This document shows positions 49,043 through 59,611 of a DNA stretch of 64,000 nt, piece after piece. The translations under genes were made by a program, and so were the position numbers. Position 1 is the stretch's first letter; every line of letters starts with the position of its first letter. Below the pieces are notes generated by a model. The model searched no databases, was not told the DNA's origin, and saw only the letters and a list, made by a program, of their open reading frames with translations. Source of the DNA: Plantago elongata (taxonomy: Eukaryota > Streptophyta > Magnoliopsida > Lamiales > Plantaginaceae); the NCBI GenBank assembly GCA_036897095.1, contig JAYMSP010000035.1, positions 47,177 through 111,176 of the forward strand, read 5' to 3'.

Positions 49043-50879
49043 AATTACTTTTTGTACTTTTGGGTGTCAAATAAATGGCTTACACATAAGCCTAAATCTG
49101 GCAAATATTCATTTTGGCTTGAGAAGTAAGGAATCGCTAGATTTGGGAACATGCACTTGAGTTTGTGTTAGTTAAATTGATAGGCCAGGCTAGATCTAGA
49201 AGCTACGTGTCGTTTTCAATTGTTCATGGAAAATCATATGTTGTCCAAAAAATAACACATATCAAAAGTTAGCAGCACAATTTAGTCGCACTATTTCCTA
49301 ATGATGGTATTAGGTACAATATGTAAAAGTTAACTTGGAGTGATGAAAAAGTTGGTAAGCAATTAATCATGGCAAAGGGAAAGAAAAGAAAAGAAAGAAA
49401 ACAAAATTGAGTATAACTGACAATTTCAAATAATTTAAAGAGATATAAGATCTGAGAATGCAATTCGTATGAAGTCACGAAATAGCAAAACCTTTCCTTT
49501 TGATAATTCATATGTAAGAAGTAAGAAGAACGGTATAATTGAACATATTACATGCTTACGCTGAAATAATTTTAAAATCGATAATTACTATAAATTTTTT
49601 CGTTGTGCTCTGGTGTGAGAACAAAGTGAATAGAAATGACATGTGTTCTTTCATGGGTGAGTATAATATTAAAAATGAGAGAACATTAGTAACTGCGTTG
49701 TTAAGTTTTGATGAGTGGTTACAATATTTAGATCGAAATGCGGAGATGGTTCCTTGGAACGGTGAAGATATATCAGTTTATTGGTTTCAATTGGATCTTA
49801 ATATTCGAAAGTTAAAAGGTCATGTATTTGTAAAAATGTTGTCGACCTTATCTAATTAGGACGATTATTATCCTAATCATGTTCTCAAGTCTAGTAAAAT
49901 AAAGTACAATGCTTTGTAATTTGGATTGTATAATAATGGGCCGGGCAAAACGGACTCAAAAGTAGAGGGCTGGTTTCGGACCAGTGTTCAAGTATTCCAA
50001 TTTGTGTGATATTGGGCTAGCGAAAGTACAAACGGAAAACATCATTATATTCTCATTCTCCAATAGTCTGATCTTATTTATCACACTTTATTTCAGATAT
50101 CCATCCTATATGTAGTCGAAGTATAAACTTACCAACTAGTGCACTTTTGGGATTCGACACTAGCAGTTCGCAATAAAAGAATTAACTAAGAAGTGATCTT
50201 GGAGCGGTGATTAACCGTTCACGAATTATTGAGATGTTTAATGTTCGAACTCTTGATATAAGTAGCAGATCCTTTATTAGTATTTTATTACCCTTAAATT
50301 ATACGTCGAATGAAGTCGAACAAAATTAATTATGCACTGATATTCGTTAGTTTTGTCCAGATATAGGTGCACATATTTTTTTTTATTATACGAATGAGAT
50401 TGATATATTCGTTCACGACTTCTCAATCGTAAATTTCAGACATAACAAAACTCATGATGTGATCATTGCTCCCATTTTTCATTGTTTTGACTTTCTATAA
50501 TAAAGAATAAAAAATACAATTTATAAAATTGAACAATGTACATTATTAACGGGCGTCGCATGAAAAGTAAACCATTACTAATGTATGAACAACTAGTGCC
50601 TATTGAAGCGGGTGACGTTTTCATCAATAGAAATATTGCTATAAGTAGGTTTTCCGACTTTGATGTTTGATCTAGTTGACAAATGTTGAGTTTGAGCTGG
50701 TAAATTCATGCACATCACTAATATACTTTGTTTTGTGATTATATATATGTTGATAAATGTTGAGTAAGTATAATAAAAGAAAATACTGTTCTATTTTATT
50801 ATTTATGAAAATTTAATTTTAGTGATAAAAATTGATTAAATGAATTGGATATGTGATTTTTGAAAAATAAACCGGATCG

Positions 50880-52900
50880 GTTGTATATAAATAGGGTTCA
50901 AATATGCTGAAAATTGACAAAAAGAAAAAAACACATAGTAAGACGTGTTTATGTGTTTTTTTGTGAGTTTCTCTCTTTCGATCTACCGCTTTCTTGTCGG
51001 ATTTTCATCATTTCCACCGGATTTCGACTAAATAGCTTCCATGGACGTCAATCAGGTAAAAACCTCTTTGTTTTTGTGTGTGTTTGCAATATATTCCGAG
51101 TTTTGTGTGTGTTTTATGGGTGTTTTGTGTGTGTTTCATCATGATTCTTGATTCAATTTTCATGATGTTTAAAACTTTTAGATTCAGTTGTTATAAAGTT
51201 CAAATTCACAAATTCAAAACGATAAAGAAGCTAGCTTGCCAGATTTGAAATCATTCACGAAAATATGTTCAGATCTGAAAAATATATCAGATTTGAACAA
51301 CAAATCGTACGCACCTTACAGTTTTAACAACTATTTTTTATTATTTTCAACTTGTGTTGCATTTTTCTGATTTGTTATAGTTTTAAGATGCATTGTTATA
51401 TATTTACGAGTCAATGTTATGGTTTTAAGCATCAATATTAATGTCTTTAGCTTGAGTGTGTTTCATAATTTTTTTGATTCAATTTTCATGATTTGATCTT
51501 TAAATGTTTCATATCCAGTAGTTATAATGTTCAAATTCACACATCCAGAATGATGAAGAGGCTTGCTCGCCATATTTGAAAGTCATTCATGACAATATGT
51601 TCACGTCTGAAAATATAATCCGTACGTACCTTACTGTTTTAACAATCATTTTATAGTTTTTAGTTTGTATTGCATAATCCTGCTTTATTATAGTTTTAAG
51701 ATACATTCACATATTTTTAAGAGTCACCGTTGTAGTTTTAAGCATAAATATTATTATGTTTAGCTTGTAGTGCATGTTTCTGTCCATTATAATTTTAAAA
51801 GTCATTGTTATAGCTTTAAGAGAATATATTATGATTTTAATTTATGCATCAATTAATATTATTGTTTCTAGCTTGTGTTGCATGTTTTTTTACCTTACTA
51901 TAGTTTTAAGAGTCATTGATATAGTTTTAAGAGACAGTGTTATTGTTTTAAGCATCAACTTTATTGTTTTTATATTGTGTTGTATTTTCCTATTTTTGTT
52001 TACTGTATGTAACTCGTTTCGCATTATTATGTTTCGTTATAGTTTTAAGAATTATTGTTATAGTTTTTAAAAATATCGTTACTATTTTAAAAATTGATTT
52101 ATTATTTTTAGCTCGTGTTGCATGTTCTTGATTTGTTATAGTTATAAGAGGCATTGTTATCGTCTTATAATACACTGTTATAATTTGAAGAATCAATGTC
52201 ACTGTTTTTTAACTTGTGTCTCGTATTCATACTTTTTAAATTGTTTTTAGCACGACTATGCTAATTTTAATAAGAATCGTTACGCTTTTAACTTTTAAGT
52301 AGGTACTGATTGATGATAACATCACGAGTTTGATGGATATGTCTCTCAAATGTGTCAATGCAGTATTGAAGCAACAAACGACATAGTGTCTAAGTTCACC
52401 AACAAGTTTAATCGTAACAACTCAGTTTGTATTTGCATCAACAATATTGTAATAACTGAATGTTGCAAGTAGCTTGTTTTAAACTTGTTAATTGATGTTT
52501 TAATGGTGTACATGGAACTTTTAGACTTGTTTACTGTTGACTTACTGATATTGAAGTATCACTTGACACTATAACAAGTCATCTTAAAACTATCATCTAG
52601 CTCATTAAAACCATCATACGACCGATTAAATATTTAACAAATGAGGTTAAAACAATAATTGAAATATACAATGCCGACACATTAAAACCATCACATTATC
52701 TCTTAGAACATAAGCAAATATACATAAAACTATAACTGTAACTTTCAATCCGAACAACTTAAATCATAATATAATCTATTAAAACCATAACGAAAAATGT
52801 GTATCTCGGCGGTTTTTATGAAACTCAATCGGTAAGATCGCTAAAATTCAAAAACTAAAAAAAAACACAAAATTCTTGAATTTCCTATTTTTTTAAAAAC
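50880..52900. mobile_element. Possible transposon remnant with opposed AT-rich repeat arms
   Basis: From about 51340 to 52200 the plus strand repeats GTTATAGTTTTAAGA-like words many times. From about 52560 to 52800 the same words appear inverted (TTAAAACCATCA type). The left part includes TATATAAATAGGG at about 50885, GATCTACCGCTTTC near 50980 and ATGGACGTCAATCAG/GTAAAA at 51041. The right part has CGGTAAGATCG near 52830, the inverted counterpart of GATCTTACCG. A roughly 310-bp internal duplication is visible (about 51128 versus 51455). Family not recognised. Confidence 0.35.
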
Positions 52901-53597
52901 TTTTGTATTTTCTAAGACTTCGACGTTGAGGAAACATTTAGGCAAAAAGTTGGGAGCAGTACAAAATATGAACTATATATAGTTCAATAGCTCACTCCCC
53001 TATCCACAAGCCACAACACCACCAGAAGTGCAATGTGTTCCACACAATAATCACGCAATTACAACACCGATGGCTTTATACAACGTAAACTAATTCTCAG
53101 AAATGCAAGAAGTTGACGGAAGAAGAACTTCAATGCAAGAGTGCAGAGCAAACATAGCAAGTGATGGAGATGGTGAATAGCTTGATCCAATTTGGAATTC
53201 TATAGCATTAGCTGAAAATTAGATTTGTAGTTTGAACCTTTATATAACTGATCAATGTTGTATATACATTAGTTGAGAAAATAAAAAGATCAGGAGACTA
53301 GATTAGACACTACAATCATTTAGTATAAATAGAGTAGATATTTTCAGGTTCTAGCTTGATTGATTTCATTCATTCAAACTGTAATTGTACAAACTCTGAA
53401 ATCAATACACATCAGTTTATTTATATCCTTCTACAATTTTTCAACTGCAATTCGTCGATCATCGTCTTCATTGATCTTCAGGCTCTTCTCGACTGCATTT
53501 GCTCCATTCATCAATGTAAGTGTTCCTCTGTTTATCTGTTTTTAAATGCTTCCGCACAGCTCATCTTTCTGTTACTAATTCAACACATGTATAGAAG

Positions 53598-53650
53598 CCC
53601 GACCAATAGGTAGGGGTTTGAGTCACCTTTCATCGTTTAAAAAACAAAAT
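53598..53650 (+). mobile_element. SINE fragment (B-box part)
   Basis: AGGTAGGGGTTTGAGTCACC and then TTTCATCGTTTAAAAAA match the B box and tail of the SINE at 41062. The A box region is missing or decayed. Confidence 0.45.
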
Positions 53651-53779
53651 GTATAGCAAGCCCTTCTCATGAGAATACAACATGGCATCTACGTACCAGA
53701 ACTAACCTCATCATCTGGTAATTATTTTGAAATCAAACAATGCCGAGAGGTAGAGTAGCAAGTTATCAACCCCCCATAA

Positions 53780-53910
53780 GATGGTGTTCTGGAATATTCA
53801 TTTGCCCGCCCTGGACTGTTTGAAGACGATCAGTCGTTCATACGCTTGGTTGTATATAAACTGGGATTGGCTTAAACCTGCACTAGATTTTAGCACTACT
53901 ATTTGTAAAA
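53780..53910 (+). pseudogene. Decayed copy of a response-regulator last exon
   Basis: GATGGTGTTCTGGAATATTC, TTTGCCCGCCCTGGACTGTT, TGAAGACGATCAG and later CTAGATTTTAGCAC with ATTTGTAAAA line up in order with the last exon of the neighbouring regulator (56959-57071: GATGAGTTTCTGGAATCTTT, TTGGCCCCTAGACTTGCTGA, AGATAACCAT, CTGGATTTTAGTAC, GCTTGTAAA). About 20 extra bases interrupt it. It looks like what remains of an upstream tandem copy. Confidence 0.5.
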
Positions 53911-54381
53911 GGATATGTGGCTGAATTCTGATATATTACTTTTGATGAAGAATTTGAATAACTGAACAAATTTGCTTGTGTTATGCTGACTCAGATACAG
54001 GTAAAAACAGAATATTGTTTATTGTTTTAGTCACCTATTTTGATCATGCATAAACTTGCTGTCAATGAGCACTCATCATAATGAAAAATAGGAAACATTA
54101 TTAAATGCAGCAAGATTTAAATCTGCCCATAAAGAAACTGTATCTGGGAGTTTTATCATAATCTGAAAGTTTTAATTCAATGTCAAGTTTCAACAGATCC
54201 TCTAGGCTAAAAGTACCGAAGAAGATTTAACATAATGACCAACTGAACAAGACGTGCCTATAAGTTGCCGCATACTATTGCTCTCTATCCACACCTTTCT
54301 GTTCTGCATCTCCATCTTTGGCAATTTCAGATATTCCTGCACATATCTTATATTTCTCGACAGTTCGAAGAAAGTTGCAGC

Positions 54382-57070
54382 ATGGAAGGTGAAAATGTGG
54401 CTTCAAGCAGCGGTTCCAGGGCGAAAAGAGCAGTCAAAACAGTCAGCATTTTGGTTGTAGACGATGATGCAGTCTGTCTTTCTATTCTTGCTATTACACT
54501 GAGGAAGCTTCATTGCCTAGGTACAGATTCTTGCTCCCATTCTTACAAAAATTGAAACTTACTTTGTATTATGTCTTCATCTTTGAACCAAAGCAGAACA
54601 GTCCAATGTATCTTAGTTCTATTTAATTTCTTGTGGTATGTATTCCAGTTACAGCAGTGAAGCACCCTAATGATGCTTTGTGGACACTAAGAACCAAAGC
54701 AGGTGAATTCGACTTGGTTCTAAGTGATGTTCACATGCCAGACATGGATGGAATTCAGTTACAACATACTGTTACAAAAGAGTTCAATTTGCCTGTTGTT
54801 TGTGAGTTTTCTTTCTCTAGACTTATTCCCCCCCCCCTGTGATTTTGCACCTTCCATTTCATTACATATCATGTCGTACAGTCGTACTAGCTCTAATTAT
54901 GATGCTGATCGAAAAGGTTTTAGATGTGCGTTACTTTTGTATATATAACAAACAGTAATGTCAGCTGATGAAAGAGAGAGTGTAATGCTACAAGGACTAA
55001 AGGCTGGTGCAAAATCTTATATGACAAAGCCACTTGCATCAGACGATTTAGAGGTTATATGGCAACATGCTTGCCAAAACAAAATGCAGAGCCGAGTCAC
55101 TAGTGAGGATCATGGTGAGGTATTTCCTGTATGGAAGACACCATCCGACAACAATGGTTCTCATGAAGCAATACCCACTGACTCTGAATCATCAGCAAGT
55201 GAAGCTATGAGTGATCACAGCGAAGATTCAGATAAAAATACTTCTAGAAAAGAGGCGTTCGACGAAAGAAGTGGGGAGTGTAGTCAAGCTGCTTCGCGGA
55301 AAAAGCAGAAAATTAATTGGACAGATGCCCTGCATTGTCGGTTCCTAGAGGCCATTCATAGCATTGGCTATAATAGTAAGATTCTTCAATAATGTTCTCA
55401 TCACTAGTTTTATGAATGCATGCTTACCTGTGCAATTTATATTCATCTGCGTTGCAAGAATGTGAATCTCTTTGCAGTTGAATAAGCAAACTTTGCAACA
55501 TATAGATTAGGTTGCGATAACATTTGCAAAAAATTTTTCCTTTGAAACAGTGGTTCTTCTGTACATTATGTCACTAACTTTTTTTTTCTGTTGGTGTACT
55601 GATTAGGAGCTTGTCCATCAAAGATTCTTGCAAGAATGAATGATCCTCAATTGAGGATACACAATGTTGCAAGTCATTTACAGGTTCAAATTTCTACCAT
55701 CAAGTGGTTCAGTTTCCTTTTCTTCATTGGTAGCTTAATTTCACTATTGGTCTTTCGAAATCTGCAGAAATATCGGCTCTTCCTGAGGAAAGCTGCTGAT
55801 GGGGCTCAACATTCACCTACTGTTAGCAGATTAGAGTGGATAACAAGCAACAATTTTCCCCCAGTATTCATACCATCCTCGTCCTCATCAACAGAAAACA
55901 GCTCACCTCTACTCAGCAACTGTTTAAAAGACATTTACAATCAAAATCGTCGACAGTTTCCAGGATCTAATGGAGCATTCTATCCAAGTCCTGAAAGAGG
56001 ACAATCAAGATTGGGGACTAGCGGAAGTTCCTTTATGCGCACCACCAGCACATCCCTTGGTCTCTTGCACAACAGTCGTAATGCTGACACATATACGACC
56101 AATTTTCATCCTCCATTAAGGAACCACAAGACCAATTACGTGGGACTTAACATGTCACATATCCAGCATTTTCTCGAATCAGGAAACTCCTCAGATGCAA
56201 CAATGAGCTACCCTATTAATCCTGAATTACGTTGCACTAGTACTGTCCCACTGCGCAACGAAAATGCTATAAATATTGATCAGCTGGCTGGGGGAGCAAT
56301 GGTTTCCTCATCATATCAGGGACCTAATGCTCAGTTTGGAGGAGAACATGAATATGATGTCAGAAATGAGTGCCAAATGTTGTCACTCTCAAGTGCATCA
56401 GGGATGGAAAACGTTGAAAGTGGAGGTGGCATTCAACTTTCTGTTGGCAGTCCATTATATGATTTGGATGAACTTGTCAAACTGCTTGAACATGAGGACG
56501 GTGATGACAATCCTGCTTCTCAAGATCAAATCCAACGGTCTGTTGGCAGTCCATTGTACGATTTGAATGAACTTGTCAAGTTGCTCGTTGAGGACAATAA
56601 CCACAATCCTACTTTTCAAGATCAAAACCAGGTTCTCCTCTGCGCAAATTTTCTGAATTTGTTTCTATCATCGACTGAATTCTTACTAAACTAAACAAAA
56701 AATACAATTTATTCATGTAACAACTCTGTTCCATATGACAGAATGTAGGTACCAATGTTACAGCCTCTGGATTTCCTTATGGCAACACTAGTGGTTCGAA
56801 CATCCATGCTCCATATTCAAATCAAGCTCCCGATGAGGCAAGTGATGTGATATGACTAACCGTTCTGATCATCTAATCGAAGCTCTCTTATAACAGTTTT
56901 AGCATAAAGCCACACAACATTTATATGCTCACTGATGTTCATTACAACAGGTCAATTGTGATGAGTTTCTGGAATCTTTATTGGCCCCTAGACTTGCTGA
57001 AGATAACCATACGATTGAAGGATCAAAAGTTCTTCTGGATTTTAGTACAAACATACATAGATGCTTGTAA
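54382..57070 (+). CDS. Type-B response regulator (receiver plus GARP/Myb-like domain), 622 aa
   Basis: Type-B regulators are nuclear transcription factors switched on by phosphorelay, classically from cytokinin. Exons are 54382-54520, 54649-54801, 54956-55375, 55607-55683, 55768-56631, 56742-56837 and 56951-57070; phases close to 623 codons. The receiver (about residues 20-136) has the acidic cluster Asp27-29 (VVDDDA), phospho-acceptor Asp73 (LVLSDVHMPDMDG) and Lys122 (YMTKPL), so it should be phosphorylatable. An acidic Ser-rich linker leads to a GARP domain, about 213-271 (KKQKINWTDALHCRFLEAI, then KILARM and NVASHLQKYRLFLRK), diverged from ARR1/ARR10 types. Exon 5 carries a 33-residue direct repeat. 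The sixth intron starts with GC, not GT. Reading through it would stop seven codons later. The orthologue is not resolved. Confidence 0.9.
56440..56637 (+). repeat. Two-copy 99-bp in-frame repeat in the response regulator
   Basis: TCTGTTGGCAGTCCATT starts at 56440 and again at 56539, exactly 99 bases apart. It encodes SVGSPLYDLDELVKLL and SVGSPLYDLNELVKLL followed by acidic, Asn-rich spacers and QDQ. The unit is 33 residues. Confidence 0.9.
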
Positions 57071-57501
57071 ATTCCCATTCTTGGTAGCTAGTTTTGTAAA
57101 TTAGTTTAATGATTTTTTTTGGCAACAAAGATGTTTATTAAGAGAAGAACAATGTCGTTACATCTGTACGTAGTAAGCTATACAGAACTGATCAACTATC
57201 TGTACTCTTCAATCACTAACAACGATTCGTGATTCAATCATTCACGACTAAGTACACAGACAGCATTGACTAAAGCAAGCCAGTTTCTATGCAAGAACAA
57301 AAGAACATCAAGAGTAGTAATAGCAAGTAATCTCTATGTAACTAACACCAAGTATATCTATCTATGCAGAGCAGTAAGTACCAGTAGCAAGTGGATCTCT
57401 ATGTAACAACAAGTAATAAGTATACCTATCAATCTATGTATCCCGATAGTAGCAGCAGGTGATTCCAATCTACGATTCATCCAATATCGAAAAAGCACGA
57501 G
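57071..57501. other. 3' ends of converging genes
   Basis: This gap holds the 3' UTRs of the response regulator and of the minus-strand gene at 57502. AGTAGCAAGT/AGTAATAAGT-like words recur but no clear repeat unit was defined. Confidence 0.5.
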
Positions 57502-58173
57502 TTACATCAACTTGTAGTAACACTTGTTCTCAGAGAGCAGAATTTCATACCCTTTACTACAAGGGCACTTGAAGTGAACAACCAAGTCTCCTCCGGGCTT
57601 CTCCTCCACCCAAACCGATTCTTGACTCCTCTCCCCACTTTCCTCCTCCTGAGCGGGCTGAGTAACACAAACAGTAGCAGTAGCAGGTGGTTCCTCCTCC
57701 TCTTCATCCGATTCGGAGATAACCTGGTGGCACCATTGAGACATCTGTTCCATTCTCTCCTTCATCCTCTTGAGCCTCTTGGCGCTCGGGCTTCCGTCAA
57801 TGCAGCCAGCGGAAGGAACAGGGGAGGAAGAAGAAACAGGGGAGGATCCAGGAACAGGGGAGGAGGAAGTGCGGTGGATAGAGGGCGGAGGAAGCGGTGG
57901 TAAAGAGGAGTTTGTTTTGGTGGGTGTTCTTGTTTGAGTTGACGGTTGTGGGGTTGGTGAGAAGTTGATTGGCTCGGAGAAAGAGCGAACGAGAGGAGGG
58001 GTTTCAGAAGGTGGTGGAGCAGATAGGGGAGTTCGTTTGGAGAGGAGTTTGAGTTGCAGAGAAGATGGTGGGGAGCGAATCCTGGCAAGGCGGCGATCTC
58101 GCCGGATAATGGCTCGGATTGGGTGTTTCCTTGCCGGAGAAGAAGAGTTCGCTAGTTGCTGTTCATTCACCAT
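57502..58173 (-). CDS. Uncharacterised plant protein, single exon, 223 aa
   Basis: I do not recognise a named function. The protein starts MVNEQQLANSSSPARKHPIR with a basic N terminus, has a long Pro/Ser/Thr-rich low-complexity middle, then a charged segment KRLKRMKERMEQMSQWCHQV followed by an acidic run (SDEEEEEPP). The C terminus, VVHFKCPCSKGYEILLSENK and CYYKLM, looks folded and conserved, with the Cys pair CPC and a final Cys-Tyr-Tyr. It has no signal peptide or membrane segment. A TATA-like element was not found upstream. The compact single-exon form, the distinct end and coding-like codon use support a real gene. The disorder plus basic patch would fit a nuclear or regulatory protein, but that is inference. 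Confidence 0.8.
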   Translation of the reverse strand: MVNEQQLANSSSPARKHPIRAIIRRDRRLARIRSPPSSLQLKLLSKRTPLSAPPPSETPPLVRSFSEPINFSPTPQPSTQTRTPTKTNSSLPPLPPPSIHRTSSSPVPGSSPVSSSSPVPSAGCIDGSPSAKRLKRMKERMEQMSQWCHQVISESDEEEEEPPATATVCVTQPAQEEESGERSQESVWVEEKPGGDLVVHFKCPCSKGYEILLSENKCYYKLM

Positions 58174-59611
58174 TTTTCGATTGTTGATTGATTGATTGGA
58201 AACTGTTCTTTTTGTTAGCTGATGCAGAGTTGAATGGTTTTATTTGAATGCAGAGATGGAGAATCTGTAACTCCTGCTCTAACTGCTCCAAGAACGGAGA
58301 CAATTCCAGGCTTCAATAGAGCTGAAATGAAAATTTTATTTTATTGAATAAGAATCCGACCCGTAAGTTAGATGGAAGTTTGAGTATAAACTTTGATTTC
58401 GAGTTATGAGGGCAAAGTACATACTAATATGTATGATTGGCAATAATCCAATATAGTGATATATGTATTTCAGCTCAATAGGCCGAGAGCCTTAATTAAT
58501 AGAATTTTTAGAATATTAAGTACGATACCAATCTATTAATGTAATGACACATATTATGTATATCCATTTGTTCACATCTTTTATGCAATATAATTTATTA
58601 ATTTATCATATTTCATAAAATGGTTTTAAATTAATACGTCGCTAAACCATAAGTGGATGTACACTAAGGTGGTTTTCTTCGTTTAAATGTATAAAACAAT
58701 TAATGTCATGACCAATCCATATAACCGATAAACTCGATAACATATTTATCTACGAATAGGAAAACGTCTTTAATAAATGAACTGTGAAGACGATTTTAGC
58801 CCTCCAGCAAAGGCGAATAAGTTCGGAAAGACTATATTACCCCTAGGTCGCAGTATAAATCTATGAGCTGACATTCAGCTTCAATTCCTCCTACTCTCTT
58901 CTTCTCCAAAATTAGATATTTTTCGGTGCACCTGCTAGGTCTTCGTCAGTTCCGAAGGTACGCCATTGTTTCTTCAATTCCTTCTCAATTCGATTATTAT
59001 ATCCGATACAGCTCTTATTTTGCTCAGATCTGTATTCTCTGTTTTCAATTTTGTATCATTTGATGTATCCGCAAAGGATTTTAGGTTTTGCGTCAATTTA
59101 GCTTCGTAATTGGGTTGCTTTAGTTAATTTAGTTTTTTTAAAAGATCGGCTAGTGTTTGTTCGTTAATTTTCGGATTAGTGAGATCTGTATGTGCTGGTT
59201 TTTGTACTCGCTGAAGTTAGTTGTGTGTTTTGAGTGCGTCAATTGCATTTATCAATAATTTTGTTGTTACTGTTACTCCAGTGTGGTATAGTTGTGCTGC
59301 AAATCACTTTATTGGATTGATTTTGTTTAGGCTGTTGATTCTTATGTCTATATAGTTACGAACTTCATAAGTTGCCAGGAAATGTTTTCAGGGAATCCAA
59401 CATAAAAGTGTATTGAGTATTGACCCTGTTTTGTACAAATTATGTGCCAAAACAATCACAATCTTGTTATGTTTACTTTGAGGAGAGGAGAGGACCGTAT
59501 GGTGATTGGAGGGTATCTTTTGTTGAGCAGATTTTTTTTTAACAGAATTATGTTAATAATCAATACTTGCTTTTTTTTAGTGCAGTACGAGAGTGTCAGC
59601 ATTCGGGTGCA
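58174..59611. other. Intergenic, then SR-gene leader
   Basis: Between the divergent genes the DNA is AT-rich with no repeat recognised. A TATA box (TATAAAT, 58854-58860) precedes a leader exon of about 58885-58957 that ends GAAG/GTACGCC. A leader intron runs to TTTTTAGTGCAG at 59585. Confidence 0.6.
58854..58860 (+). promoter_or_regulatory. TATA box of the SR gene
   Basis: GTATAAATCT lies about 30 bases before a pyrimidine-rich leader. Its position fits a transcription start near 58885. Confidence 0.5.

Larger units (their letters stand above)
47757..54253. other. Intergenic, repeat-rich, no gene supported
   Basis: The first few hundred bases are the BAG 3' UTR. Then follow a 60-bp tandem duplication (48190-48312), a SINE piece (48705-48745), a MITE (48891-49042), a possible two-armed transposon remnant (50880-52900), a SINE piece (53598-53650) and a decayed response-regulator exon (53780-53910). 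A 106-codon frame at 49539-49859 shows no known domain or gene signals. Confidence 0.55.

Noticed and set aside
49539-49859. 106-codon plus-strand frame
   Set aside because: No known domain, no convincing promoter or splice signals, and AT-rich surroundings; kept only as a possible chance frame or transposon relic.
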